Assembly: GCA_039033415.1 (NCBI GenBank)
Contig: JBCCCR010000028.1
Coordinates: forward strand, 35,554-99,553
DNA: 64,000 nucleotides
Direction of reading: 5' to 3'
Origin: Pseudomonadota bacterium
GTDB taxonomy: Bacteria > Pseudomonadota > Gammaproteobacteria > Xanthomonadales > SZUA-38
Below, one piece after another: positions 46,052-55,193 of this stretch. A program made the translations under genes and the position numbers. The notes beneath the pieces are model-generated. The model was not told where the DNA came from. It did not search any database and saw only the letters and a program-made list of their open reading frames with translations. Positions within the stretch are counted from its first letter, which is position 1. Every line of letters starts with the position of its first letter.

Positions 46052-47135
46052 TGCGGCTGATGGCCTCCTGCTCCTGATCCGCGGTCGGCCAGCGCCGTGC
46101 CGCAGCCTTTCGGTCGGCGGGCTGGGCGCTCCACCAGGCCTGTAGATCACCCGCCGTTTCGGCCAGCGAGCGCATGCCCAGACCAGCATCGAGTGCCGCA
46201 GACGAATCGACATGTCGCGACCAGTCGCGGGCCGCCATCATGGGTAGCTGCAAGGACATCGACTCGAGCAGCTCAGCGCTAGGCCAGTGAAATTGTACCG
46301 GCGCCGAGGACATGGCGCGCAGACCCCACATCAACCCTTCGTTGGTAACCTCGGAGCGCGGGCCTGCCGTGTTGAACGTCCCGAAGGTTCGACTCTCAGC
46401 GAGCTCAACGATGAACGAGGTGAGGTCCCGGACGTCAATCCACTGTGCCTCGTACCCCGGACCTGCCGGAGCCAGCACGTCTCCGCCGCGATTGATGCGG
46501 TCGACCCAGTAAGTAAAACGGTCGGTGGTGTCGCCGGGCCCGACAACGTACGTTGGCCGAACCAGCGTCGCCTTGTCACCGGCAACGTCCAGCACCACGC
46601 GATCACATTCAGCTTTGAGCGGTCCGTAGGTGTCCCCATTAACCTCTTCGGTATCCGGTACATCCGACCAAAGCGGGCTTTGATTGGACAGCACTCGGGA
46701 TTCCCCCGGTTCCCCGTCGGTGTCATAGACCGCAACGGTCGAGATATAGAGATACTGGTCGCAACGGTCCCGGAGGAGTTTCGCGCTGTCGCGCACGTGG
46801 CGCGGCACGTAGCCTGAGTTGTCGACGACCACGTCCCAGCGTCGGCTGCCTTCGAGCGCTTGCAGCCCGTCGCCAACGTTGGCGTCGCGATCGCCGGTCA
46901 GCTCTTCAACCCGCCCGCCGAACTGCCCCTGCCGGCGGCCTCGGTTGAAGAGGGTGACCTTGTGCCCACGATCGAGCATTCGATTGACCTCGTGAGGTCC
47001 GATAAAACCCGTACCGCCGAGCACGAGGATTTCCAAGGGTTTTGCGGCCCTGCCCACGGCGCCTGCCTGAGAAAAGAGGCTTGTTCCCAAAACGCCCGCG
47101 ACACTTTGACCCAGAAAGGCTCTTCGTGAAGTCAT
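46041..47135 (-). CDS. Tat-exported NAD-dependent epimerase/reductase-like protein
   Basis: The product is a 364-residue protein. The start at 47135 has AGGGGAT upstream and begins MTSRRAFLGQSVAGVLGTSL, a twin-arginine signal sequence. The Rossmann domain begins with EILVLGGTGFIGPHEV and continues with extended-SDR features (VVDNSGYV, YISTVAVYD, LVRPTYVVGPGD). A Tat-exported extended-SDR is unusual, as NAD(P) is scarce outside the cytoplasm; such proteins exist in this group of bacteria, with unknown substrates. It lies 100 bases after feoB and converges on the GGDEF-EAL gene. Confidence 0.82.
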   Translation of the reverse strand: MTSRRAFLGQSVAGVLGTSLFSQAGAVGRAAKPLEILVLGGTGFIGPHEVNRMLDRGHKVTLFNRGRRQGQFGGRVEELTGDRDANVGDGLQALEGSRRWDVVVDNSGYVPRHVRDSAKLLRDRCDQYLYISTVAVYDTDGEPGESRVLSNQSPLWSDVPDTEEVNGDTYGPLKAECDRVVLDVAGDKATLVRPTYVVGPGDTTDRFTYWVDRINRGGDVLAPAGPGYEAQWIDVRDLTSFIVELAESRTFGTFNTAGPRSEVTNEGLMWGLRAMSSAPVQFHWPSAELLESMSLQLPMMAARDWSRHVDSSAALDAGLGMRSLAETAGDLQAWWSAQPADRKAAARRWPTADQEQEAISRITG

Positions 47136-47235
47136 GATTCGATCCCCTTGAAAATTATCAGAATTGTGGCCGACATCATGACGACTCTCGGCAGCGGGCG
47201 CCACCGAACCCCGGCTGGTTCACCGGTGTTCCGAG

Positions 47236-49426
47236 TCAGGTGAGCCGGCTGCCGACCTGATATATGAGTAGTGCGGCGACATAGCCGAGGCCGGTCATGT
47301 AGCACCAGGCGAAGATTGGCCAGCGCCAGGAGTTGGTTTCCCGACGTATCACCGCCAGGGTTGCGGCACACTGCAGGCATAGCGCCATGAAAACCAGCAG
47401 CCCGATGACTACCGGCAGCGTGAACAGCGGGCTCCCGTCCGACCGGGTCGCTCGACGCAGGCGGTCGGCCAGCGTGGCCTGTTCAGCCTCATCCCCCACC
47501 GCGTAGATGGTGCCGAGCACCGCCACCACCACCTCCCGTGCGGGAAAGCTGGCGATGACGGCCGACGTGATCCGCCAATCCCAGCCGAGCGGCTCAAAGG
47601 CCGGTTCCACCGCACGACCGGCTCGCCCAAGCCAGCTTTGCTCCATCTGCCTTGCCGCACCAAGGTTATCGATCGCCTCAACCCCCTCGGCACGTTCAGC
47701 CTCGGAAAGCTCAGCCGAAAGAGCGCGCTGCCGGGGCTCGACGTACTCGTCAATGTCGTAGCGGGGAAAGTACAGCAGGGCCCAGACGATCACAGTCACC
47801 GAAAAAATCAGCGTACCGGCACGCTTCAGAAACACCTTGACCCGGCCCAGCAGCTGGATCAGCACAGTGCGCGGATTCGGAACCCGAAACTCCGGCAGCA
47901 TGAGCGCAAACGTGGCGTTGGCTCCCCGCAGCGCGGTTCGCCGCATAATCAGGGCCGTTGCGATCCCCATCACAATCCCGAATAGATAAAGGCCCAGCAA
48001 TACCAGCCCCTGCAGATTGAGAAAGCCGATCGGCGTCGCCGGCACAAACGCGGCGATCAACAGCGCGTAAACCGGCAGCCGTGCTGAGCACGTCATAAAC
48101 GGCGCAGCGAGGATTGTGGCGATGCGATCGCGCCGAGAAGGAATCACCCGGGTCGCCATAATCCCCGGTACCGCGCAGGCAAAGCTGGAGATCATGGGAA
48201 TGATGGACTGGCCCGACAGGCCCACCGAGCGCATCACGCGGTCGAGCAGGTAAGCGGCGCGAGCCAGGTAGCCGCAATCTTCCAGCAGCAGGATAAACAG
48301 AAAGAGAATGACAATCTGCGGGAGGAAAATGACGACGCTGCCAACCCCGGCTATGATCCCATCGGCCAGGAGGCTGCCGAGCGCACCGTCACCGACCGCA
48401 CCCAGCACCCAGGCGCTTAAGCTTGAGGTGGCTCCGTCGATCAGATCCATGAGCGGCGTGGCCCAGGCAAAAACCGCCTGGAAAACGATCGCCATGACCA
48501 GAAACAGTCCGAGGGTCCCGGGTACCGGGCGATTGAAAAACTCGCTGACGCGCGCGCCCAGGCCGGCGACCCCGCTGCCCCGACTTTGGACTTTGAACCT
48601 CATCGAGCACGTTCCGGACCCAGCCATAGCGAATACGGGCCTCCTGTGCGAGCGCGGGACTCCCGTTGAACACCGCAGCGCTGCTGGCCGCTACCGACTC
48701 CGGCGCCTGGTGAGGATCGGTTCCCGGCTTCGCGGCCGCCGCGTCGACCAGATCTCGAGCCACGGCGGCCAGCTTGAGCGTGCCGACTTCCTCACCGGCC
48801 AGCCGACGCGCCTCTTCGAAAAGCTCCGGCCAAACCGGCTGAAACGCCACCGGCTCTTGCTCGGCTACCGTCGCAAGCGCCGCGCGAAGCGCGGCTATGC
48901 CGGCGCCGCTGGTGGCCACCACCGGATGAATCGCCACGCCGCCCAGCAGCTTACTGAGCTTGTCGCGGTCGATCGCAATCCGCGACCGCTCTGCCGCATC
49001 GCTCATCGTGAGCGCCACCACCAGCGGGAGGCCCAGCTCCAGCAGCTGCTGCAGCAGGTAAAGCCCCTGATAGAGATTGGTTGCGTCGACGACGGCGAGC
49101 ACCGCGTCGGGCGCCCGCTGGCCAGACTGCCGGCCGAACAGCACGTCGGCAGTGGTTCGCTCCTCCTGGGAGAATCCGCTGAGGCTATGCAGCCCAGGCA
49201 GATCGATCAGCTCCAGCCGCTGCTGCTCAACCTGGAGATTGCCCACGTGGCGTTCGACCGTGACTCCCGGAAAATTGCCCACTCTCTGCTGGAGGCCGGT
49301 CAAACGGTTGAACAGCGTGCTCTTGCCGCCGTTGGGTGTACCCACCAGCGCAATGGTGGGTTGGCCGCGGCGGCGAACCGGGATGTTGTCCGCCGAAATG
49401 CGGATCGTTTGGCTGGTGGCGCTCAA
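47236..49426 (-). pseudogene. feoB: Ferrous iron transporter FeoB, split by a frameshift
   Basis: The two halves of FeoB are in different frames. The first (49426 to about 48590) has the G domain: GTPNGGKST, NFPGVTVERHVG, DLPGLHSLSG, and the helical spacer. The second (from about 48580 to 47236) has the membrane part: FLVMAIVFQAVFAW, EDCGYLARAAYLLDR, SSFACAVPGIMATR and the gate helices. The join is at 48582-48595, where GACTTTG is repeated twice; deleting one copy gives a 727-residue protein with continuous FeoB sequence. It may be a reversible (phase-variable) change, a null allele, or a sequencing error. The start is a TTG 16 bases after the feoA stop. Confidence 0.9.
48582..48595 (-). repeat. 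7-bp tandem duplication breaking feoB
   Basis: GACTTTG occurs twice in direct tandem (48582-48588 and 48589-48595). On the minus strand the coding sequence reads CAAAGTC-CAAAGTC. Seven extra bases shift the frame by one, and removing one copy restores frame exactly. Confidence 0.95.
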
Positions 49427-49442
49427 GGTCTTGGAAGTTGCG

Positions 49443-49706
49443 TCAGGCGTCCGTGACCGAGAAGCAGCGAGCCTGCTCCCGCCGCAGCGAAATGCTTAGC
49501 CCGTGGACCCGAAATTCTGTTGGGTCGCCGCCGATGGCGCTGTGGCCGCGCTCGACGACCACCCCTTCCACCAGCCCGAGCGTCATCAGCCGCTGCACCA
49601 TGGGGTCAGCATCGTCAATGGCGTCGATAACGGCACGATCGCCGCGCTTGAGCGTCGCTAGCGTTCGGTCGAAATTTACCACTGCTGGCGTCTTGGGAAA
49701 GTTCAT
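49443..49706 (-). CDS. feoA: Ferrous iron transport protein FeoA
   Basis: The product is an 87-residue SH3-like cytoplasmic protein that assists FeoB. The typical run RLMTLGLVEGVVVERGHSAIGGDPTEFRVHGLSISLRREQA, read in parts, contains the FeoA hallmarks MTLGLVEG and SLRREQA. It lies 16 bases before feoB and 52 bases after a Fur-like site, so it is expected to be iron-repressed. It is intact although feoB is broken. Confidence 0.92.
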   Translation of the reverse strand: MNFPKTPAVVNFDRTLATLKRGDRAVIDAIDDADPMVQRLMTLGLVEGVVVERGHSAIGGDPTEFRVHGLSISLRREQARCFSVTDA

Positions 49707-49757
49707 AGCTTAACGATCTCGGGCGACGTGATGGTTCGCGCAAACGGTGCTTCTACG

Positions 49758-49776
49758 CCAAATGATAATAATTCTC
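49758..49776 (-). promoter_or_regulatory. Fur box upstream of feoAB
   Basis: CCAAATGATAATAATTCTC matches 14 of 19 positions of the Fur consensus and 12 of its central 13 (AATGATAATCATT) when counted by eye. A second overlapping half (TTCTCATTAGATA) extends it. It is about 50 bases before the feoA start, the right place for iron repression. Confidence 0.8.
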
Positions 49777-49987
49777 ATTAGATACTTCAACTGCGCTAAG
49801 CGCGACAGTATCGCCTCTCTCACCCTGAATTCGCCACAGGGGCATTGCGCGTTGGCCAGCGCAACGCAAAGAGAGAGCGCAGCTGTCAACATCAGCAATA
49901 ACCGTAGGATGATGCGTATTGCGTGTTGCGGCGGGCCCGGTTCATACTTCCTGCTAACTGAATCGGTAACGCCAAACGGGGTTTTCT

Positions 49988-50401
49988 GTGGCAGACCATG
50001 TCGACCCTCAGCGCGAGCAGTTCGAGCAATTTAAGGCGCTTCCGCGAGATGCACCGGTCATGATGCTCAACCTGATTGCCCTCCATGCGCAGGCCCGCTA
50101 TGACGATGGCCGGCAGGCCACCGGCGCTGAAGCTTACGCCAGCTACGGTCTTGAGAGCGGCCCAATTTTTCGCCGGGTTGGCGGTGAGATCATCTGGCGG
50201 GGCGACCCGGAGGTGACACTGATCGGCCCAAGCGACGAACACTGGGACCTGGCTTTTATCGCCCGCTATCCAACCGCCGGAGCGTTTCTGGAAATGGTCA
50301 CCGACCCGGCCTACCGGGTTGCCGTCAAACATCGTCAGGCTGCCGTAAAAGACAGTCGGCTGGTAAGGATGGCCGACCTGCCCGCTGGAGAGGGCTTTTA
50401 G
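49988..50401 (+). CDS. DUF1330-family small protein
   Basis: The product is a 137-residue cytoplasmic protein with the ferredoxin-like DUF1330 fold: VMMLNLIALHAQARYDDGR, then EAYASYG, then the terminal DLAFIARYPTAGAFLEMVTDPAYRVAVKHRQAAVKDSRLV part, read in pieces. The start is a GTG at 49988. No enzymatic function is known for the family. It overlaps the next gene by one base (TAGTG), which suggests co-translation, though its relation to the metal-like genes downstream is not clear. Confidence 0.85.
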   Translation: MADHVDPQREQFEQFKALPRDAPVMMLNLIALHAQARYDDGRQATGAEAYASYGLESGPIFRRVGGEIIWRGDPEVTLIGPSDEHWDLAFIARYPTAGAFLEMVTDPAYRVAVKHRQAAVKDSRLVRMADLPAGEGF

Positions 50402-50832
50402 TGGGCCGCCTGCAAAAAGCCGCCCTTTTTTCGCTCGCGCTCCGACTCCTTTTCGCCGCCGGCTTTATGCCGGCCTCCATCGAGAGCGGCTGGCTCGTTA
50501 CGGTCTGCCATCAGGGGCTGCCAGAGGGTGCACTGCACCATGGGACGACCTCCGATCACGGCTCACATGGGAGCGCGCATCATCAGCATGCCCATACGCA
50601 CGCCCCCGATGCCCCCCCTGCCAACGATGACGAGCTCCCGGCTGCGGCTCTCGACTCCAGCGATTTCTGCCCGCTTGGCGGCGGCCTGGACCAGCCGACC
50701 GCGGCCGATAGCCCAATCCTGGAATCGCTCGCGCTTGCGATACCGGCCCCTCATCGGCCGCTTGCCATTCGGTTTGACGGGCAGCGCCCTCGTACGCGCC
50801 CACCCATCCGCGGACCACCGCAACCTTCCTGA
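50401..50832 (+). CDS. His-rich small exported protein (DUF2946-like)
   Basis: The 143-residue product starts with GTG, overlapping the previous stop by one base. It has a signal-like N-terminus (AALFSLALRLLFAAGFMPASIE), a His cluster (HHGTTSDHGSHGSAHHQHAHTHAPD, read around residues 48-70), the C-terminal CPLGGG segment and an Arg/Pro-rich end. The layout matches DUF2946 proteins, often found with copper-related genes. The His cluster could bind copper or zinc (inference). It precedes a Met-rich outer-membrane protein. Confidence 0.72.
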   Translation: MGRLQKAALFSLALRLLFAAGFMPASIESGWLVTVCHQGLPEGALHHGTTSDHGSHGSAHHQHAHTHAPDAPPANDDELPAAALDSSDFCPLGGGLDQPTAADSPILESLALAIPAPHRPLAIRFDGQRPRTRPPIRGPPQPS

Positions 50833-50913
50833 AACGACCAAAAACCCATTTTGTTGAAGGAACGCGTCCGCGCCAAGCGGCGTGTCCTGCTGTTTCATTG
50901 AGAAGGAAAAAAC

Positions 50914-51990
50914 ATGAATACCAGCCAGATATTGAGCCGGCTCACTTTGCTGTGCGTCAGCATCACGGGTACCGCACTCGCTGACCACGACGACAACGTC
51001 AGACCCGACTCCCACGCGCCGATCGGCGTCATGGGAGACCATCTGCACAAGAAAGGTGAGTGGATGTTCAGCTACCGCTATATGCAGATGTCGATGGACG
51101 ACCTGTCCGACGACGGCGACAGCCTGTCGCCAGAAGAAATCGCCACAACCGCCGTGAACCCGTTCTTCGGTGCGCCCGGTCAGCCGCCCACGCTGCGAGT
51201 GGTTCCCACCGAAATGACCATGGACATGCACATGGTCGGCTTTATGTATGCCCCGACTGACCGGGTCACGGTGATGGTGATGGGCCAATACATCGAGAAA
51301 GACATGCAGCACATCACCTTCCGCGGACCCCGCGGTACCGACCGCCTGGGGAACTTCACCACCCGCAGCAGCGGGCTGGGTGATACCCGCGTGTCCGCCT
51401 TGATCGGCCTTCGCCAGACTGAGAGCAGCACCACCCACGCCACGGTGGGGCTGTCGCTGCCAACCGGCTCGACCGAGGAGCAGGACGACGTGCTGGCGCC
51501 GACCGGCATGCGGCCAACGCTGCGCCTGCCCTACCCCATGCAGCTGGGCTCCGGCAGTTACGACCCCATCCTCGGCGTGACCCACGTGGAGTTTCGTGAC
51601 CGCTACTCGTTTGGCGGCCAGTGGACCAGCGTGCTGCGCATCGAGGACAACGACGACAGCTATCGCTTCGGCGATGAGCACACGGCGACTGGCTGGCTGG
51701 CGTGGCAGGCAAACAGGCAGCTCAGCCTCTCAGGCCGCCTTAGCTGGCGCATGCAGGGTGACGTGGACGACCGGGACCAGCGAATCATCGCTCCCGTGCA
51801 GACCGCCGACCCGGATCGCCAGGCAGGCCGACGTATCGACCTTGGCCTGGGCCTGAACTGGGCCGGCCAGGGCGACTGGCGCGGTCACCGGTTGTCGCTG
51901 GAGTGGCTGGTCCCGCTGGACCAGGATCTCGACGGGCCACAGCTGGAAACAGAGTGGACCGCTACGCTGGGCTACCAGTACGCGTTCTGA
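50914..51990 (+). CDS. Met-rich outer-membrane beta-barrel protein, probable transporter
   Basis: The product is a 358-residue exported beta-barrel: a signal peptide (LTLLCVSITGTALA), then alternating-strand sequence to the end QYAF with terminal Phe. Two Met-rich stretches face the N-terminal third (MFSYRYMQMSMDDL, and EMTMDMHMVGFMY), such as occur in copper proteins. It resembles the transporter-type barrels encoded with DUF2946 proteins in gammaproteobacteria. A role in copper export or tolerance is inferred. A strong hairpin with T-run follows, so it ends the unit. Confidence 0.72.
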   Translation: MNTSQILSRLTLLCVSITGTALADHDDNVRPDSHAPIGVMGDHLHKKGEWMFSYRYMQMSMDDLSDDGDSLSPEEIATTAVNPFFGAPGQPPTLRVVPTEMTMDMHMVGFMYAPTDRVTVMVMGQYIEKDMQHITFRGPRGTDRLGNFTTRSSGLGDTRVSALIGLRQTESSTTHATVGLSLPTGSTEEQDDVLAPTGMRPTLRLPYPMQLGSGSYDPILGVTHVEFRDRYSFGGQWTSVLRIEDNDDSYRFGDEHTATGWLAWQANRQLSLSGRLSWRMQGDVDDRDQRIIAPVQTADPDRQAGRRIDLGLGLNWAGQGDWRGHRLSLEWLVPLDQDLDGPQLETEWTATLGYQYAF

Positions 51991-52007
51991 GTAATACCGG
52001 GCACGAG

Positions 52008-52041
52008 CAGCGGCCGGCGTGAGTGTCGGCCGCTGTTTCTT
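52008..52041 (+). terminator. Intrinsic terminator after the Met-rich barrel gene
   Basis: CAGCGGCCG/CGGCCGCTG with a ten-base loop, followed by TTTCTT. It lies 18 bases after the stop at 51990. Confidence 0.75.
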
Positions 52042-52200
52042 GCGGCGAGACGGGTAGCGTCAACGGGCGACCGAATTCGCGGGGCTGACGATTCCCGCAG
52101 GCGCTTCGTAGCCACGCCCAACGACCCGAAAAAGAGGAACGGCATTGCCCTGCGGAGTGCAGCGCGCGGCGATCAGTACCGCTGGTTTCCCGCCAACACC

Positions 52201-52227
52201 CGCGGCCGGCCAGGGTAGCCGGCCGCG
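52201..52227. terminator. GC-rich hairpin after the DUF6607-like gene
   Basis: CGCGGCCGGC/GCCGGCCGCG with a seven-base loop lies 19 bases past the minus-strand stop at 52246. It has no T-run, so it could be a terminator stem or a transcript end stabiliser. Nothing else is recognisable in 52042-52245. Confidence 0.4.
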
Positions 52228-52245
52228 GGGACAGCTTGGCGAGGC

Positions 52246-53325
52246 CTAAGGGGAGACCTCAGCCAGGGGATGGGAAGCGTTGATTGCTGGTTCAACCCAC
52301 TCGTTCAGGACAGACTCGATGGCTGTCAGCTGTTCCGCCACAGACATATCTTCCACCTTTTCCGCGTGGCCGAAGGTGGCCTGGATGATCGGCATGCCGT
52401 CTACCTCTGTGTTAATGACCAGAGGCGCAGCAGCTTTTAGGCGAACGTCCCAGGCGGCTCTCACGCGAGACCAGTATTCATGGGTTCTGGACCAGTAGGT
52501 ATGCGCCGGCGAGAAGTCAAAACCGCTGAGAGACCGGTAATCATTGAAGCCGTGCTCGCGCACCAGCATCCGCTCAACCGTCTCTCCATCGCGTACGGTT
52601 TTTGTGTTGTCCTGCTCGTGAGTCCAGCCGTTAGGCGTCACCGTATGGCGATTGATTGCCTGCAGCACATTGTAGTCGTCCCGCTTGGTGTATTCGCGCC
52701 TCGGTAGCGGACGTGAAGTCTGATCGCTAGTCCAGGTCGAGACCCTGTGACGGTGATCCCACCGGCCGGTGCCGCAATAGCGGGGTGCGTCAGAAACCTC
52801 GTAGACGCATTGCGTCCACGCTTTGCTGGTTTGTTCCTGCGGCAGCGGCCGTCTTGCCCAGGTCTGGTCGGACACAAACTCGAAACGCTCGGCTGCCTGC
52901 CACGTCCAATCCTGGCGCCAATGCTTAATCACGTACCCGCCATCGGTAACCAGGATGTGCTGAAGGACTATATGATCCGGCTCGTCGACCACCACCAGAA
53001 CCGTTTCGTTGGCGCCCGAATTCTTATCCTCTTCCAGCTCGTAGCCTGCCTCCAGCGCAACCGTCTCCTGAAAATGGAACTTAACTCCGTAGTCCCCCTG
53101 CATCGCTAAAATCGCTGCCCGATCCTTGGCCTTGGTTCCCTCGGCCTGGGCGATGGCTGGATACCGCGGATTTGGCGTCTGGATCGGCTCTGACGCTGCG
53201 GTCGGCGAACCAACGTCAGAAATTCCCTGCGTTGGATCTACGACGGTTGTTCGAGCGGCGCATCCGCAGAGCGCGGTCGCGAGAATGACGGCAAATGCGT
53301 GTCGGAAAGGATGGCGTCTTTTCAT
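52246..53325 (-). CDS. Lipoprotein of the DUF6607 type
   Basis: The product is a 359-residue predicted lipoprotein: signal AFAVILATALCGC with the lipidated Cys at about 22. The body (DRAAILAMQGDYGVKFHFQETVAL, ILVTDGGYVIKHWRQDWTWQA, WARRPL, VYEVSDAPRYCGTGRWDH and so on, read in parts) matches DUF6607, a family of unknown function seen in gammaproteobacteria and, in some genomes, near iron/haem uptake genes. A Fur-like site lies about 35 bases upstream, so iron control is likely. It has no adjacent receptor here. Confidence 0.8.
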   Translation of the reverse strand: MKRRHPFRHAFAVILATALCGCAARTTVVDPTQGISDVGSPTAASEPIQTPNPRYPAIAQAEGTKAKDRAAILAMQGDYGVKFHFQETVALEAGYELEEDKNSGANETVLVVVDEPDHIVLQHILVTDGGYVIKHWRQDWTWQAAERFEFVSDQTWARRPLPQEQTSKAWTQCVYEVSDAPRYCGTGRWDHRHRVSTWTSDQTSRPLPRREYTKRDDYNVLQAINRHTVTPNGWTHEQDNTKTVRDGETVERMLVREHGFNDYRSLSGFDFSPAHTYWSRTHEYWSRVRAAWDVRLKAAAPLVINTEVDGMPIIQATFGHAEKVEDMSVAEQLTAIESVLNEWVEPAINASHPLAEVSP

Positions 53326-53357
53326 CGGGGCATCTAGTTCTCTTCGAGAATTAGAAT

Positions 53358-53376
53358 GCTAATGCTTTTCATTTAC
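53358..53376 (-). promoter_or_regulatory. Fur-like box upstream of the DUF6607-type lipoprotein
   Basis: GCTAATGCTTTTCATTTAC matches 13 of 19 Fur consensus positions by eye, with AATG...CATT symmetry (10 of the central 13). It is preceded by another AATGCT repeat. Weaker than the feoAB box. Confidence 0.55.
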
Positions 53377-53538
53377 TTGTCAACGCACCATTATTTTCAT
53401 GACACGGCCGTCTATTCTCTAAGCTGAATGCAGGCGCGCTCGGAGCCTGCCAAAAAAACGGGCACCCACGCTGACGACTTCTATCAACCGCGGTCCGCGG
53501 CACACGTCTGCGCAGAGAAGATCCCTGCTGGCCAACCG

Positions 53539-54240
53539 CTAACCGGGGGCTTTGCCGCTGGCCTCGTCAAAGCCGCCCTGACCCTCCAGCTCGGCCCAAA
53601 CGCGAAAAGGCCCGGACGCTGAGACCTCGCCTTCGGTGATCAGCTCCTGCCAAACCCGGGCGGCCTGAGCAAAGTTGGGGACGCTCCCGGGGAACATGGT
53701 CAGGGCCAGCGCATGGGCCAGGTGCTGCTCATCAACACCGTCTGCATAGGCGGCGCGCAGCGCCCACCGCAGACCGTCGAAGTTGGCGAGACACGTTAAC
53801 GCTGAAACCATCGCCAGGTGAGCCTGCTCGACGGTCAGGTCGCCGGCGGCCCGGCGAAGGGACTCGGCAAACGCCCGTTCCGCCCGCAACCCCGAGACGT
53901 GCGGCTCCCAAGCGCGCTCCACAAACTGCCAGCCCCGGCAGCCGCTGGCGACCGCCGTGACGGCCAGGAGGTCGGCGATCTCTTCGCTGGTGCCGCCGGC
54001 TTCCAGGAAACGATTCACGTGGTGGGTGGCTAGCCCCTCGCTTCTGGCGACCAGGATGGCGAGCCAGATGAGCTCGTGATCGTGCTCGCTTAAACGACGG
54101 GAATTAAACGCCAGCTGACCATAGAGCTGATCGTAGGCGTCCAGCACCTCCGGCATGGCTGTAGCCATCAGGCCATGATGCGGCAACAGGTAACCGCGTT
54201 GCCGGCGAATTTTTTCCAGCCGTTCGGAGAGTTCAGACAT
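53539..54240 (-). CDS. Carboxymuconolactone decarboxylase-like (AhpD-fold) protein
   Basis: The product is a 233-residue cytoplasmic protein. The start at 54240 (MSELSERLEKIRRQRGY) was chosen over a much longer frame that runs antisense to the next gene. An AhpD-like helical core is seen: DHELIWLAILVARSEGLATHHVNRF with its helix, then a GGTSEEIADLLAVTAVASG motif. The redox CxxC of AhpD is absent (ATHH), so it is closer to the CMD decarboxylase-like group than to peroxidase partners. It is divergent from an SDR gene with about 75 bases between. A role in the catabolic cluster is inferred. Confidence 0.8.
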   Translation of the reverse strand: MSELSERLEKIRRQRGYLLPHHGLMATAMPEVLDAYDQLYGQLAFNSRRLSEHDHELIWLAILVARSEGLATHHVNRFLEAGGTSEEIADLLAVTAVASGCRGWQFVERAWEPHVSGLRAERAFAESLRRAAGDLTVEQAHLAMVSALTCLANFDGLRWALRAAYADGVDEQHLAHALALTMFPGSVPNFAQAARVWQELITEGEVSASGPFRVWAELEGQGGFDEASGKAPG

Positions 54241-54316
54241 CAGCAGCCGGATTCCACGGATCCAAAGCCTGATGGTATATGCTCGTCCCGATGAAAAACC
54301 AGCCTGGGGAGTGGCG

Positions 54317-55057
54317 GTGAAATCGGAACAAGTTCTAGCGGGAAAGGTGGCGCTGGTAACAGGCGCCGCCCGGGGTATCGGCGCGGCAACGGCGCGCCTG
54401 CTGGCGCGCGATGGCGCGCAGGTCTTTCTCAGCGACGTCGGCGACTGCGCGCCCGTCGTGGACGAAATCGTCCAGGCGGGTGGAAAGGCGTCGTCCCATC
54501 CGCTCGACATACGCGACCGCGCCGGCTGCGCGGACCTGACCGGCGAGATCCTGAAGCGCTGCGGTCAGCTCGACTATCTGGTCTGCAACGCCGGCGTCTG
54601 CCCTGCCGGCAGCGTTGCGGGCGACTGGGACCAGTGGCGCTACGTGCTGGACGTCAACGTCGACGGCACCCAGAACTGCGTGGCGGCCGCCTGGCCGGCC
54701 ATGAGTGAGGCCGGCTTCGGCAGCATCGTGCTGGTGAGCTCCATGGCGTTTTACCGAGGCGGCGTGATCGTGGGCAGCGAATACAGCGCTTCAAAGGGCG
54801 CGCTCATCGGGATGACCCGCCACCTGGCCCGCAACGGCGGCCCGCTGGGCATTCGGTGCAACGCGGTGGCGCCCGGCATCATCGACACCCCAATGACCGA
54901 AGATTTCGACAAACCCGAACTGGAAGATATTCCCCTGCGACGCCTGGGTTCCGCTGAGGACGTCGCTCATCCGATCCGTTTTCTCTGTGGACCGGAGTCG
55001 GCATACATGACTGGGACGGTGCTCAACGTGACGGGCGGTATTGTGCTCGCCGCCTGA
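54317..55057 (+). CDS. SDR-family oxidoreductase
   Basis: The product is a 246-residue short-chain dehydrogenase/reductase. NAD(P) motif TGAARGIGAATAR follows the start closely, then NAGVCPAGS, the catalytic Ser in VSSMAF, YSASK (Tyr/Lys pair), and a terminal MTGTVLNVTGG. The start is a GTG at 54317 with GGGGA six bases upstream; an ATG at 54272 is also open. Substrate unknown. It is the first gene of a plus-strand group with the dehydrogenase subunits that follow. Confidence 0.88.
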   Translation: MKSEQVLAGKVALVTGAARGIGAATARLLARDGAQVFLSDVGDCAPVVDEIVQAGGKASSHPLDIRDRAGCADLTGEILKRCGQLDYLVCNAGVCPAGSVAGDWDQWRYVLDVNVDGTQNCVAAAWPAMSEAGFGSIVLVSSMAFYRGGVIVGSEYSASKGALIGMTRHLARNGGPLGIRCNAVAPGIIDTPMTEDFDKPELEDIPLRRLGSAEDVAHPIRFLCGPESAYMTGTVLNVTGGIVLAA

Positions 55058-55193
55058 GGCAACTCTTTTTCCCGCCTGGCCCGTCAAATTCGCCGGATTG
55101 AGCTGACCCCGCGACGGACCGTGGCCAGCGCCCTGTTTCTCTGCGGACACCAGCCGGTAGGCTAAGAGATCTCGGGCAGCAGCGGGCACGACC

